The position numbers and the translations under genes were made by a program. A model generated the notes under the pieces. It was not told the DNA's origin. It searched no databases and saw only the letters and a program-made list of their open reading frames with translations. A DNA stretch of 64,000 nucleotides, taken from positions 336,793 through 400,792 of the forward strand of contig JADFAE010000007.1 in the NCBI GenBank assembly GCA_015665415.1, in the 5' to 3' direction. This DNA is from Roseobacter sp. (GTDB taxonomy: Bacteria > Pseudomonadota > Alphaproteobacteria > Rhodobacterales > Rhodobacteraceae). How positions within the stretch are numbered: position 1 is the stretch's first letter; every line of letters starts with the position of its first letter. Shown piece by piece: positions 1 through 8,839 of the stretch.

Positions 1-229
1 TCTGCGCATCGGTGCCGAGGAATACCGCGCCGTGATTGAAAGCGATGCCGGGGTTGCCACCCAGCTTTTGGAAACGGTCTCGGGGCATCTGGTCTCGCTG
101 GCGGCAAAAATGCGCGCAGCAGGCTTGTCTGTGACTGATGGCTCTGGTGAGATGGCGCAATCCGTACCGACAGAGCGCCTGCCTGCCCCCTCATCCGCTA
201 CACAGCTGAAAGAGCCCGCACCGCAATGA
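1..229 (+). CDS. Cyclic nucleotide-binding domain protein, 3' end only
   Basis: The reading frame is already open at base 2 and runs to TGA at 227-229, so only the last ~75 residues are present. They read LRIGAEEYRAVIESD, then a leucine-rich helix ending SLAAKMRAAG, then a Pro/Ser-rich tail without a further domain. This pattern of a final beta strand, a short helix and a long C-helix is typical of the end of a cNMP-binding (Crp-like) domain, here apparently without a DNA-binding domain after it. The stop overlaps the start of the next gene by 4 nt, suggesting translational coupling. The family call rests on a short stretch and is moderate. Confidence 0.5.
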   Translation, partial: LRIGAEEYRAVIESDAGVATQLLETVSGHLVSLAAKMRAAGLSVTDGSGEMAQSVPTERLPAPSSATQLKEPAPQ

Positions 230-1116
230 TCCCAGGTTCCGCCTACAGCGCGCATGAAGCCCTGGTTGCGCCGGGGCGGTCCAAGCCGCAGCTGTGGCGG
301 CTGCCACTGGGTCTTGGGCTAATCGCAGCGGTGAGCTATCTGCTGAACACAATTGTGTTTTCCCTGCTGCTGTCGGTCTCCTCTGACAGCTGGCTAACCG
401 GGCTGGCTCAGGGCGCGACCCCGACGGCGATGTTGTTGTTGTTGGGAAGCTTTGGCTTCCTGACACTCGGGGCCGATCTGGCCGCACGGGTATTGCAGGG
501 GCGCACGCTTCTCAGCCTGTTGGGGGCAACCTCCCTGTTGGTGCAGCAATTTCTGCGGGTCAGCTTTGGCCTGACCATACTGGCCGTCGTGCTCCTGATC
601 CTGCCGCCTTATGATTTTGGCGCGCCTCTCAGGGCCAATCTGGGCTTCGGCCTCTGGTTCTCCTTGCTGCCACTGTCGCTTTTGGCGGTGCTTATTCAGG
701 TCAGCGCCGAGGAAGTGGTGTTTCGTGGCTACATGCAGCAGGCCCTTGCGGCGCGGTTCAAAAGCGCTGGCATCTGGATGCTGGTGCCTTCTGCCCTGTT
801 TGGCCTCAGCCATTACATGCCCGTCGAGGCGGGTGACAATGCCTGGCTGATCTGTCTCTGGGCCATGGGGTTTGGCCTGCTGATGGCGGATCTGACCGCA
901 CGGGCCGGCAGCCTGGGTCCGGCCATCGCCGTTCATTTTTTCAACAACATTATAGCCTTGCTGATCTTTGCCTCGCCCAGCAGTCTCTATGGGCTGGCGC
1001 TTTACCTTCTGCCCTATGATTTGGCGGACGCGGCGCAGCTGCGCCCCTGGTTGTTGGTGGACGGGGCCATGATGCTGACCTTCTGGTTAGTGGCACGACT
1101 GGCCATACGGCGCTGA
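226..1116 (+). CDS. CPBP family intramembrane glutamic endopeptidase
   Basis: A 296-residue polytopic membrane protein with about eight hydrophobic segments. The CPBP (CAAX protease / bacteriocin-processing, Abi) signature is complete: EEVVFR at residues 162-167 supplies the catalytic Glu pair and Arg, followed by a conserved His at 196 (GLSHYM) and HFFNN at 237-241. These enzymes cleave peptides within or next to the membrane; the substrate cannot be told from sequence. The ATG at 226 overlaps the preceding stop (ATGA), so it is probably cotranscribed with the cNMP-domain gene, which might act as its sensory partner (inference). Confidence 0.85.
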   Translation: MIPGSAYSAHEALVAPGRSKPQLWRLPLGLGLIAAVSYLLNTIVFSLLLSVSSDSWLTGLAQGATPTAMLLLLGSFGFLTLGADLAARVLQGRTLLSLLGATSLLVQQFLRVSFGLTILAVVLLILPPYDFGAPLRANLGFGLWFSLLPLSLLAVLIQVSAEEVVFRGYMQQALAARFKSAGIWMLVPSALFGLSHYMPVEAGDNAWLICLWAMGFGLLMADLTARAGSLGPAIAVHFFNNIIALLIFASPSSLYGLALYLLPYDLADAAQLRPWLLVDGAMMLTFWLVARLAIRR

Positions 1117-1218
1117 TTGCATTTTGTCGCAACTCGCCTTATCTGGAGGCCAAACCGGCTTCGCCGCACCCGTCCCGACTCCAGCCCCGGCCAAACCGGC
1201 TCCTGATAGAGGCATGAT

Positions 1219-2163
1219 ATGAACTGGATCACCAACTACGTCCGCCCGCGGATCAATTCGATCTTTTCGCGCCGTGAAGTGCCCGAGAACCTGTGGCAGA
1301 AATGCTCTGAGTGCGGCACCATGCTGTTTCACCGCGAGCTGAGCGACAATCAGAACGTCTGCACCAATTGCGACCACCACATGCATATCACGCCGCGCGA
1401 CCGGTTCACCGCGCTGTTTGATGGCGGTGTCTTCACCGAAGTGGACGTACCGGAACCAATTGCGGATCCGCTGAAGTTTCGCGACCAGAAGAAATACCCT
1501 GACCGCATGAAGGCGGCGCAAAAAAAGACCGACGAAAAAGAAGCCATGCTGGTGGGTGCTGGCGAAATCGGCCGCACCCCGATCATCGCGGTGGCGCAGG
1601 ACTTCTCCTTCATGGGCGGGTCCATGGGCATGTATGTGGGCAATGCGATCATTGCGGGCGCGCAAGAGGCCGTTAAGCTGGGTCGCCCCCTGGTGTTGTT
1701 CTCGGCAGCCGGTGGTGCGCGCATGCAGGAGGGCATCCTGTCGCTGATGCAGATGCCCCGCACCACCGTGGCGGTGCAGATGCTGAAAGAAGCCAACCTG
1801 CCCTATATCGTCGTGCTGACCCATCCCACCACCGGTGGGGTGACGGCCTCCTATGCGATGCTGGGTGATGTGCATATCTCTGAGCCCAACGCGCTCATTT
1901 GCTTTGCCGGCCCCCGGGTGATTGAGCAGACAATCCGCGAAAAACTGCCCGAGGGTTTCCAGCGCGCCGAATACCTGCTGGACCACGGCATGCTGGACCG
2001 GGTGATTTCACGCACCGAAATGCGGGGCGAACTGATCACCATCATCCGCATGATGATGAAGCTGCCACCGCAGATTGTCGGAGACCTTCCGGCCCCGACC
2101 GCGGCGGAGGAAGCCGCGAATGAGGCCAAGGATGCCGCAGACGCGGACACATCCGACAGCTGA
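1219..2163 (+). CDS. accD: Acetyl-CoA carboxylase carboxyltransferase subunit beta
   Basis: AccD pairs with AccA to transfer the carboxyl group from carboxybiotin to acetyl-CoA, the committed step of fatty acid synthesis, in the cytoplasm. The 314-residue length is normal. The N-terminal zinc ribbon is visible as C29-x2-C32 and C48-x2-C51, followed by the crotonase-type carboxyltransferase core with [11 protein letters not shown] and the [14 protein letters not shown] segment. The C-terminal ~30 residues are an Ala/Glu/Asp-rich tail. The ATG at 1219 follows an AGAGG ribosome site. The accD-folC order is common in alphaproteobacteria. Confidence 0.97.
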   Translation: MNWITNYVRPRINSIFSRREVPENLWQKCSECGTMLFHRELSDNQNVCTNCDHHMHITPRDRFTALFDGGVFTEVDVPEPIADPLKFRDQKKYPDRMKAAQKKTDEKEAMLVGAGEIGRTPIIAVAQDFSFMGGSMGMYVGNAIIAGAQEAVKLGRPLVLFSAAGGARMQEGILSLMQMPRTTVAVQMLKEANLPYIVVLTHPTTGGVTASYAMLGDVHISEPNALICFAGPRVIEQTIREKLPEGFQRAEYLLDHGMLDRVISRTEMRGELITIIRMMMKLPPQIVGDLPAPTAAEEAANEAKDAADADTSDS

Positions 2164-2185
2164 GCCATCTATCATGCTGCTCTGC

Positions 2186-2208
2186 GGCCCGCCTCATCAG
2201 GGCGGGCC
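2186..2208 (+). terminator. Hairpin between accD and folC
   Basis: A perfect 8-bp GC stem (2186-2193 with 2201-2208, loop 2194-2200) lies 22 nt after the accD stop, followed by a short T-rich stretch (GTTTG, then TTCT). It looks like a terminator or attenuator before folC, though the T run is poor. Confidence 0.55.
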
Positions 2209-2253
2209 GTTTGCCGTTCTGCAGATCCTTCTTTTTCTTCCCGAGTGTGCCCC

Positions 2254-3528
2254 ATGACCCAGACCACTTCTGATGCCATCCTTGCCCGCATGCTGGCCCT
2301 GCACCCCAAGATCATCGATCTGACGCTGGACCGGGTCTGGCGCCTGCTTGAACGTCTGGACAACCCGCAGGAAAAACTGCCACCGGTGATCCATATTGCC
2401 GGCACCAATGGCAAGGGCTCGACCCAGGCGATGATCCGGGCCGGGCTCGAGGGCTGGGGCAAATCGGTGCATGCCTATACCTCGCCGCATCTGGCGCGGT
2501 TTCATGAGCGCATCCGCCTGGGGGGGGAGCTGATCTCTGAGGCACATCTCACCGAGATCCTGGATGAATGCTACGCCACCAATGATGGTGAGAACATCAC
2601 CTATTTCGAGATCACCACTGTGGCGGGGCTCCTTGGCTTTGCCCGCAACCCGGCGGATTACACCCTACTGGAGGTTGGCCTGGGTGGGCGGTTGGACGCC
2701 ACCAATGTGATCTCACGCCCCGAGGTCACCGTGATCACGCCGATCTCGATCGACCACGAGCAGTTCCTTGGCGATACCCTAGCCAAGATCGCAGCCGAGA
2801 AGGCAGGCATCATCAAGCGCGGAGTGCCTGTGGTGGTCGGGCCTCAGCCAGATGAGGCAATGGACGTTATCGAAGCCACCGCCGCACGTCTTGGCGCCCC
2901 CCTGATTGCCTATGGTCAGCAGTGGCATGTGAGCGAGGAACGCGGCCGTCTTGTTTATCAGGATGAGCGCGGCTTGCTGGATCTGCCGCTGCCCGCCTTG
3001 CTGGGGGCTCATCAGATCCAGAATGCCGGGGCAGCCCTGGCGGTGCTGCGCCACCTTGGTGCCGATGAGGCGGCCTGCGAAGCCGCCATGCAAGAGGCGG
3101 TCTGGCCAGCGCGGATGCAGCGCCTGAAGACCGGTCCTCTGGTTGAGATTGCAGGCGCGGGCGAACTCTGGCTTGACGGCGGCCACAACGCAGCGGCTGG
3201 TCTGGCCCTGGCTGAGGTTCTGGCAGGTCTGCCCAAACGTCCCACCCATCTGATCTGCGGCATGCTCAACACCAAGGACGTCAGCGGCTATATGGCACCA
3301 CTGGCCGAAGAGGCGCACAGCCTGACCGCCGTCTCCATCCCGGATGAGGTCAACACACTAAGCGCGGCAGAGACCGAGGCTGCGGCCCGTTCTGTGGGCA
3401 TTCCGGCCACATCCGCCGCCAGCACCACGGCGGCCTTGCAGGCCATCATCTCCCAGGATCCCACGGCCCGTGTGCTGATCTGCGGCTCCCTTTACCTTGC
3501 AGGCCATATCCTGCGCGAAAACGGTTGA
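2254..3528 (+). CDS. folC: Bifunctional folylpolyglutamate synthase / dihydrofolate synthase
   Basis: FolC adds glutamate to dihydropteroate and later to reduced folates with ATP in the cytoplasm. The 424-residue protein has the Mur-ligase-type P-loop GTNGKGST at residues 50-57, the central-domain segment LEVGLGGRLDATN and SIDHEQFLG, and LDGGHN opening the C-terminal domain. The ATG at 2254 (MTQTTSD) is preferred over an in-frame GTG at 2245. It lies 90 nt after accD and converges on zapE. Confidence 0.95.
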   Translation: MTQTTSDAILARMLALHPKIIDLTLDRVWRLLERLDNPQEKLPPVIHIAGTNGKGSTQAMIRAGLEGWGKSVHAYTSPHLARFHERIRLGGELISEAHLTEILDECYATNDGENITYFEITTVAGLLGFARNPADYTLLEVGLGGRLDATNVISRPEVTVITPISIDHEQFLGDTLAKIAAEKAGIIKRGVPVVVGPQPDEAMDVIEATAARLGAPLIAYGQQWHVSEERGRLVYQDERGLLDLPLPALLGAHQIQNAGAALAVLRHLGADEAACEAAMQEAVWPARMQRLKTGPLVEIAGAGELWLDGGHNAAAGLALAEVLAGLPKRPTHLICGMLNTKDVSGYMAPLAEEAHSLTAVSIPDEVNTLSAAETEAAARSVGIPATSAASTTAALQAIISQDPTARVLICGSLYLAGHILRENG

Positions 3529-3540
3529 TCAGGTCCGGCG

Positions 3541-3625
3541 GGGCAGGGCTCCCGCCCATGTTTGATCTAAAGATCTCACCTGGTTGGGCCAGGCACCGCT
3601 ACCGCGGCGCGGTCTGTCTTTCATT
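3541..3625 (+). repeat. Dispersed two-hairpin intergenic repeat, copy A
   Basis: First of four related copies in the window (others at 14617-14713 and 30504-30597 on +, 14729-14815 on -). It has the conserved head GGGCTCCCGCCC, a small variable hairpin (GATCT/AGATC around 3563-3574), the core GGTTGGGCCAGGCACCGC and a second, imperfect GC stem. The copy lies between the convergent genes folC and zapE, just after the folC stop. It is the most diverged copy. Confidence 0.65.
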
Positions 3626-3628
3626 TGG

Positions 3629-3681
3629 CCTAAAATATCCTGGGGGTGAGCGCCTGTGGCGCGAGGGGGCAAAGCCCCCTT
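3629..3681 (-). terminator. Double hairpin at the 3' ends of folC and zapE
   Basis: Two adjacent stem-loops: GCGCC/GGCGC (3650-3662, loop TGT) and AGGGGGC/GCCCCCT (3664-3680, loop AAA). The second overlaps the zapE stop codon. They are preceded by AAATATCCTGGGGG, a motif I recognise as frequent at gene ends in Rhodobacteraceae. A role as bidirectional terminator of the convergent genes is likely but there is no long T run. Confidence 0.5.
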
Positions 3682-4753
3682 ACGATGACTGGCCCCAATC
3701 CTGATCCTGCATTTCGCGCAACCGGCTGGCCGTCCGTTCGAATTCAAAAGCGCCATCGCCCTCGACATAGAGAAATTCGGGCTCCGCCGCCGCAGAACAG
3801 ATCAGCCGGACCTGCGCCTCATAAAGCGCATCGATCAGTGTGACAAAGCGCTTGGCCTCGTTGAAATTGTTGCGGCTGAGACGGGGAATGTCTTCCAGCA
3901 CCAGAACCTTTACCTCTTCGGCAATGGCGAGGTAATCGCCTGGCCCCAACATCTTGCCGCAAAGATCAAAGAAGCTCGCCCGTGCCACCCCGTTGCGAAA
4001 GGCAGGCAGCACCACTTCGCGCCCCTTGACCTCCAGTGTTAGCGGCTGGGCCTCGCCGCCTGAGAGATCCTGCCAGATCGATTGCAGACTGGCGCGTGCC
4101 ACGGCATCTGCCGGGGCGAAATAGACCTGGGCCCCCTGCAACCGGTCCTGCCGGTAATCGGTGGGGCTGACCATCTCCCAAACCTCCATCTTTGCCTTGA
4201 TCTGGGCAATGAAGGGCAGAAACAACTGCCGGTTCAATCCGTTCTTATAGAGATCATCCGGCAACCGGTTGGAGGTGGTGACCACGCAGACATCGGCAGC
4301 AAACAGCGCCTCGAACAGACGCCCGACAATCATCGCGTCAGTAATATCGGTGATCTGCATCTCGTCAAAGGCCAAGAGCCGCACAGAGTCCGCCACCTCC
4401 TGCGCCACGGGTGCCAGCGCGTCCTGCACGCCCTCCTGACGGGCCTTGTGCATCTTGGCGTGGATTTCCTGCATGAAGGCATGAAAATGCACCCGCCGCG
4501 CCGGGATATCGCCCAAGGAGTCGACAAAGAGATCCATCAGCATGGATTTGCCGCGCCCGACCCCACCCCAAAGATACAGCCCCTTGGGCGCTGGAGGTCG
4601 CACGGCTTTGCGGAACAAGCCCCGTCTCACCGGCTCGGCGCGCAGGCCCTCGGAGATGCGGTCAAACAGCGGCAATACCGCCTCTTGGGCGGGATCGGGG
4701 CGCAGATCGCCACTGGCAATCTTTTCGGCGTAGAGCGTGCTGAGATTGGTCAT
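3680..4753 (-). CDS. zapE: Cell division protein ZapE (AFG1-like ATPase)
   Basis: A 357-residue AAA-type ATPase. Walker A is GGVGRGKS at residues 63-70, and LLAFDEMQITD carries Walker B, both typical of the AFG1/ZapE family; length is normal. In E. coli ZapE acts at the division ring under low oxygen or heat; the mitochondrial homologue helps degrade membrane proteins. The protein is soluble, with no signal peptide. It is a single-gene unit convergent with folC. Confidence 0.92.
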   Translation of the reverse strand: MTNLSTLYAEKIASGDLRPDPAQEAVLPLFDRISEGLRAEPVRRGLFRKAVRPPAPKGLYLWGGVGRGKSMLMDLFVDSLGDIPARRVHFHAFMQEIHAKMHKARQEGVQDALAPVAQEVADSVRLLAFDEMQITDITDAMIVGRLFEALFAADVCVVTTSNRLPDDLYKNGLNRQLFLPFIAQIKAKMEVWEMVSPTDYRQDRLQGAQVYFAPADAVARASLQSIWQDLSGGEAQPLTLEVKGREVVLPAFRNGVARASFFDLCGKMLGPGDYLAIAEEVKVLVLEDIPRLSRNNFNEAKRFVTLIDALYEAQVRLICSAAAEPEFLYVEGDGAFEFERTASRLREMQDQDWGQSS

Positions 4754-4878
4754 GGGCTAGGCTTATCCCGTTCGGCAGGCAATGGAAAGTAAGAGCAAAG
4801 AGCCTGGATCGTGACAGGCGATCACCAACACCTTATAGTTGAGGGGATTTGTATGACGTCACTTTTTGTCGCTAAGAA

Positions 4879-5826
4879 ATGAGAAATGCTATGTCGGCTG
4901 AAGATCTGAATGAGAATGCGAAACCGTCAAAGAAAGATCAAGACGAGACCGTTTCGCCCGTAGTGCCTTCGTCGGATGAGCTTTCACTTGATGCCTTGAG
5001 TTCAACAATGAACGTGAAAACTCTCACTGAGGGCCTGATGCAGCAGGACAGATTGCCTGTAGAGGAAGAGTTCGCGTCGAAAATGCGATCAGAATTGAAC
5101 GAGTTGTATAGGGATCTCAAGCAAGCCCAATCTGGGCAAGCTTCTCTGCAGGAACAACTTGAGAAAACCGAGGGGTCCCTCTCAAACGCGACTTCCCGGG
5201 TCACCAAGGAACTGGATACTCATCACCAAAAGGCTTTAGAGGACTTCGCCAAGGGGCTTGACGCTGCCCAATCTGCTTTCACCGAGCAACAGGCGATCCG
5301 CCAGCCTGTCGAGCTGTGGAAAGAGAAACAGAAAGAGCATGTGACGGCGAAGACGACGAACTTTGCTTTCTTTGTCGCGGGCCTTTTGACTGCTGCGGGT
5401 TTTGTGATTGCGTTGATCTACCTGCTTGCCACCCAAGCTACCTATGTCGAAGGCCTGCTGGCTCCGGTTGGTTGTGATCCCAGTCTGCCAGGCAGTGACT
5501 GCGGCGGTTTCAGCCTCAAAGGCACATTGTTGGCGGCGGGCGTGCTGACGCTGTTCACGCTTCTGCTCTGGTTCATCCGCTTGCAAATGAAGCTCTATCT
5601 GGCAGAGCGCCATCTTGCGCTGGATGCGCGCGAACGTCTGGCCTTTGCGCAGTCCTATCTTGGCTTGGTGCGCGAGGGCGATGTATCGGAAGAGGCCAGG
5701 GAGCAGCGGGCGCTGGTCTATGCGGCCCTGTTTCGCCCCGCCAGCGATGGCACCGTGCGCGAGGAGGGCGGTCTGGACCCTTCCGTCGCTGCGGCCCTGT
5801 CCAAATTTCTGATGCGGCCTGGCTAA
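4879..5826 (+). CDS. Membrane protein with cytoplasmic coiled coil (DUF6161-like)
   Basis: A 315-residue protein of unknown function. Residues ~65-135 are charged, glutamine-rich and coiled-coil-like. Two hydrophobic segments follow (about 162-185 and 213-233), separated by a short loop with two Cys (CDPSLPGSDC). The C-terminal ~80 residues (ERLAFAQSYLGLVREGD ... ALVYAALFRPASDG) resemble the tail of DUF6161 proteins; that assignment is from memory and tentative. An alternative start is ATG 4891. The first ~350 bp are less GC-rich than neighbouring genes, which may mean a transferred or fast-evolving N-terminus. It stands alone. Confidence 0.6.
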   Translation: MRNAMSAEDLNENAKPSKKDQDETVSPVVPSSDELSLDALSSTMNVKTLTEGLMQQDRLPVEEEFASKMRSELNELYRDLKQAQSGQASLQEQLEKTEGSLSNATSRVTKELDTHHQKALEDFAKGLDAAQSAFTEQQAIRQPVELWKEKQKEHVTAKTTNFAFFVAGLLTAAGFVIALIYLLATQATYVEGLLAPVGCDPSLPGSDCGGFSLKGTLLAAGVLTLFTLLLWFIRLQMKLYLAERHLALDARERLAFAQSYLGLVREGDVSEEAREQRALVYAALFRPASDGTVREEGGLDPSVAAALSKFLMRPG

Positions 5827-5929
5827 ATCGCCCCTCACATCAAGTTTTCTTACCTGACGTCGCAATATCTTTGATTTGACCACGCATGGAATTTCCCTAG
5901 CCTTGCCCTTCTGATCTGGAGGACAACCC

Positions 5930-7168
5930 ATGCCCCGCGCCACCCCCCTTTTTACACCTGTGCTGATCGTTGGCTGTGTCATCATCATGGCCAGCTTTGC
6001 GGTGCGCGCTTCTTTTGGGGTGTTCCAGATCCCCATCGCTGAGGAATTCGGTTGGCTGCGGGCGGAGTTCTCGCTGGCGATTGCGATCCAGAACCTGGCC
6101 TGGGGGATCGGTCAGCCGATCTTTGGGGCCATTGCCGAGAAAATCGGCGATCGCAAGGCCATCGTGCTGGGCGCGCTGGTATATGCGGCTGGTCTGGTGC
6201 TCAGCGCCGGGGCCACCACCCCGTTTGAGATGCAGGCCTATGAATGGCTGGTGGGCTTTGGCATCGCGGGCACCGGGTTTGGCGTGGTTCTGGCCGTGGT
6301 CGGGCGGGCCAGCTCGGATGCGAACCGCTCGATGTCGTTGGCGATTGTCACTTCGGCGGGGTCCGTCGGGCAGATCCTGGGGGCGCCTACGGCAGAATAC
6401 CTGCTGTCGATGATGACCTGGCAGATGGTCTTTATGGTTTTTGCCGGCGTTGTACTGACGTTGATCCTGACGCTGCCGTTGATGCGTGCGCCGCAACCGG
6501 TCAGCAAGGCCGAGTTGGAAGAAAGCATGGGGGCGATCCTGAAAAAGGCTTTCAAGGATCCCTCTTATACGCTGATCTTCCTTGGATTTTTCTCTTGCGG
6601 CTATCAGCTGGCCTTTATCACCGCGCATTTTCCGGCCTTTGTCACCGAGATGTGCGGCCCGATCCTGCCCGGAGGTGCGCTGCACAGCCTTGGCATCACC
6701 ACCACCTCGGCGTTGGGTGCGGTGTCGATTGCGCTGATTGGGGCGTCAAATGTGGGCGGCACATTGTTTGCCGGTTGGTTGGGCAATCGCTACAGCAAGA
6801 AATATCTGCTGGCCGGGATCTATACCGCGCGCACCGTGGTGGCGGCCGCCTTTATCATGATGCCGATCACGCCGCTGTCGGTGATCCTTTTCTCGGTGGT
6901 GATGGGGTCGCTCTGGTTGGCGACGGTGCCGCTGACGTCGGGCCTGATCGCGCATCTTTATGGGCTGCGCTACATGGGCACGCTCTATGGGATCGTTTTT
7001 TTCAGCCACCAGCTGGGCGGCTTTCTGGGCGTTTGGCTGGGAGGGCGGATGTATGACATCTACGGCGATTACACCTTTGTCTGGTGGATCGGCGTCGGCG
7101 TCGGAGCCTTTAGCGCCATTGTACATCTGCCTGTGCGCGAACAAGCGCCGCAGGCGCAGGCGGCCTGA
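5930..7168 (+). CDS. MFS transporter
   Basis: A 412-residue protein with ~12 hydrophobic segments and the major facilitator layout of two six-helix halves joined by a charged central loop (SKAELEESMGAILKKAFKD). The first half carries the loop 2-3 motif GAIAEKIGDRKA. ATG 5930 follows GGAGGACAACCC, a good ribosome site. The overall pattern (ASFGVFQIPIAEEFGW at the N-terminus) resembles the monocarboxylate/oxalate-formate type of MFS carriers. Substrate unknown. It converges on the ornithine-cyclodeaminase-like gene. Confidence 0.85.
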   Translation: MPRATPLFTPVLIVGCVIIMASFAVRASFGVFQIPIAEEFGWLRAEFSLAIAIQNLAWGIGQPIFGAIAEKIGDRKAIVLGALVYAAGLVLSAGATTPFEMQAYEWLVGFGIAGTGFGVVLAVVGRASSDANRSMSLAIVTSAGSVGQILGAPTAEYLLSMMTWQMVFMVFAGVVLTLILTLPLMRAPQPVSKAELEESMGAILKKAFKDPSYTLIFLGFFSCGYQLAFITAHFPAFVTEMCGPILPGGALHSLGITTTSALGAVSIALIGASNVGGTLFAGWLGNRYSKKYLLAGIYTARTVVAAAFIMMPITPLSVILFSVVMGSLWLATVPLTSGLIAHLYGLRYMGTLYGIVFFSHQLGGFLGVWLGGRMYDIYGDYTFVWWIGVGVGAFSAIVHLPVREQAPQAQAA

Positions 7169-7192
7169 GAGGCGACATGGAAACCGGTCATT

Positions 7193-7275
7193 CCAGATCA
7201 GCACCCGTCGCATGTACAAGTGGTGCTGATCTGGCCACTTCAAGCCCGGCTGAACTTCAGCGCTGACAAGCGCTG
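7193..7275. terminator. Strong inverted repeats between convergent genes
   Basis: Between the MFS gene and the leftward operon lie a perfect 13-bp inverted repeat (7193-7205 with 7222-7234, 16-nt loop) and a second 7-bp stem (7258-7264 with 7269-7275, loop GACA). The first is AT/GC mixed rather than GC-clamped. The placement fits a bidirectional terminator; an operator-like site is less likely between two gene ends. Confidence 0.6.
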
Positions 7276-7282
7276 TTGAAGG

Positions 7283-8209
7283 TCAATCCCGGTTTTGCGT
7301 GACCTTCCATTTTTCCAGAACATGGTGGCTGGTCATCAGGTCCAGATGGGCCCCGCCGCCATTTTTGAACAGGGTGATTGCATTGGGATCAAAGCTGGGG
7401 AACTGATCCAGACTGTAGAAGTCCGCCCGCACGTCGCTGCGCTGGATGACCCCCTCTGCCAAGGGTGTCTTGAACTCGCCGATGTGATCCAAGGTGGTGT
7501 CGAAGCTGTCACAATAGATCTGCGCGCGGCTGAGGGCCACGTCATCAGTCTCGCGCATGTCGGGGCGGTAGGCGCCGATCAGGTTCAGATGCTGACCGGG
7601 GCGCAACCAGTCCCCCAGCACGACCGGGGTCGAAGACATGGTGGAGGTGAGAATGATATCGGCGGCTTGGATCGCGGCCTGCAGATCAGTGGCGAGCAGA
7701 GTGCCGGGATAGTCGGCCACCAGCTCTTCGGCCTTGGCTTGGGTGCGGTTCCAGACCCGGATCTGTGCCTTTGGATAGGCGGCGCCAAAGGCCTCGATCA
7801 GGGACCCCGCGACGGTGCCGGCGCCTACGATCAGCACCTCGCGGCTGTCGGGATTGGCCAGACGCAACGCCCCCAGCAGGCTGTCGCCTGCGGTTTTCCA
7901 CTTGGTCACCAGATGGAAATCCACCAGCGCCTCGAGGCTGCCGTCCTGATCCGAGTACAGACAGACAGAGCCATTGATCATCGGTTTGCCCTTGGCCGTA
8001 TTGCCCGGAAAGATATTGGCCGTTTTCACCGCCAAACCCATGCCATCAATCCAGGCAGAACGGCTGAGCAGGGTGTCTACGTCGCGATACAGAAAGGTAT
8101 CGCCAATTTCCGCCTTGGGCAGATCATGACCGCGCGCCAGTGCCTGGGTAAAGCCGACCCAATCCAGCAGGGCCTCTCCCTCGTCGAAAGAAATCATCGG
8201 TATGCTCAT
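7283..8209 (-). CDS. Ornithine cyclodeaminase / mu-crystallin family protein
   Basis: A 308-residue NAD(P)-dependent oxidoreductase. The Rossmann motif GAGTVAGS is central (VLIVGAGTVAGSLIEAF), and the N-terminal substrate domain contains GLAVKTANIFPGN and the DFHLVTKWKTAGDS segment typical of ornithine cyclodeaminase, alanine dehydrogenase (Ala-type) and ketimine reductases. The exact substrate cannot be told. Its ATG overlaps the stop of the HAD gene upstream by 4 nt, so it is the last gene of a DMT-HAD-OCD operon, which suggests amino-acid or imine metabolism fed by the carrier (inference). Confidence 0.85.
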   Translation of the reverse strand: MSIPMISFDEGEALLDWVGFTQALARGHDLPKAEIGDTFLYRDVDTLLSRSAWIDGMGLAVKTANIFPGNTAKGKPMINGSVCLYSDQDGSLEALVDFHLVTKWKTAGDSLLGALRLANPDSREVLIVGAGTVAGSLIEAFGAAYPKAQIRVWNRTQAKAEELVADYPGTLLATDLQAAIQAADIILTSTMSSTPVVLGDWLRPGQHLNLIGAYRPDMRETDDVALSRAQIYCDSFDTTLDHIGEFKTPLAEGVIQRSDVRADFYSLDQFPSFDPNAITLFKNGGGAHLDLMTSHHVLEKWKVTQNRD

Positions 8210-8826
8210 TGGGCGTCCTCTTTGCTTAGCAACCCGGCTTGGACCAGGCGCGCAGCCCAGCCTTTGGGGGTGGTGAACTGATGGGTTTGCCAGCCGCGCG
8301 CCTTGGCGGCCTCGATATTCTCTGGCCGGTCGTCAGCAAAGAGCAAGGTTTCGGGGGGCAACCCGCTGCCGGTCTCCAAGTGCTGATAGATCTCGCCATC
8401 GGGTTTGATGCAGCCCAGATGACCAGAGATATAGGACTGATCGAACTCTGCCAGCACCGGATAGGCCTCAAGCGCGACCTTAAAGGTGCCGATGCCAAAA
8501 TTGCTGAGGGCGTAGACCGGGATCGCGTTACGGCGCAGGGCGCGCAGCAGGCGGATCGAGCGTGGGATGTCGCAATGGGCAAATTGCAGCCAGCTGTCGT
8601 GCCAGTGGCGGATTTCCTCAGCCCAGTTGGGGTGCTGGTCGGCCAGGGCATAGACCGAAGCCTGAAAAGGGTCGCCGCGATCCAGACCCAGGTTCATTTC
8701 GTGCAGGGGGACTTCGGCAAACAAGCGCTTACGTTCCGCGATCCCGAGACGGGCGTCATAAAACCGTTCGGGGTTCCATTTGATCAGTACATTGCCGATA
8801 TCAAAAACGACGGCCTCGACGGGCAT
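8206..8826 (-). CDS. HAD family hydrolase
   Basis: A 206-residue haloacid-dehalogenase-type hydrolase. Motif I is FDIGNVLIKWN near the N-terminus, with the usual nucleophile Asp; motif II is ALSNFG; motif IV is LLFADDRPENIEAAKARGW. The all-helical cap and C-terminal TTPKGWAARL resemble YihX-type alpha-D-glucose-1-phosphate phosphatases. ATG at 8826 is chosen because AAGGAGAG lies just upstream and because the conserved domain begins right there; a longer upstream frame is not supported. Confidence 0.85.
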   Translation of the reverse strand: MPVEAVVFDIGNVLIKWNPERFYDARLGIAERKRLFAEVPLHEMNLGLDRGDPFQASVYALADQHPNWAEEIRHWHDSWLQFAHCDIPRSIRLLRALRRNAIPVYALSNFGIGTFKVALEAYPVLAEFDQSYISGHLGCIKPDGEIYQHLETGSGLPPETLLFADDRPENIEAAKARGWQTHQFTTPKGWAARLVQAGLLSKEDAQ

Positions 8827-8839
8827 GGTGGGGCTCTCC

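Noticed and set aside
3529..3768. Possible small gene between folC and zapE
   Set aside because: The sequence is explained by repeat copy A and two hairpins; the frame overlaps zapE antisense.
4879..5826. Genomic island or toxin-antitoxin signature
   Set aside because: Only part of one gene shows lower GC; there is no integrase, att repeat, tRNA or partner gene.
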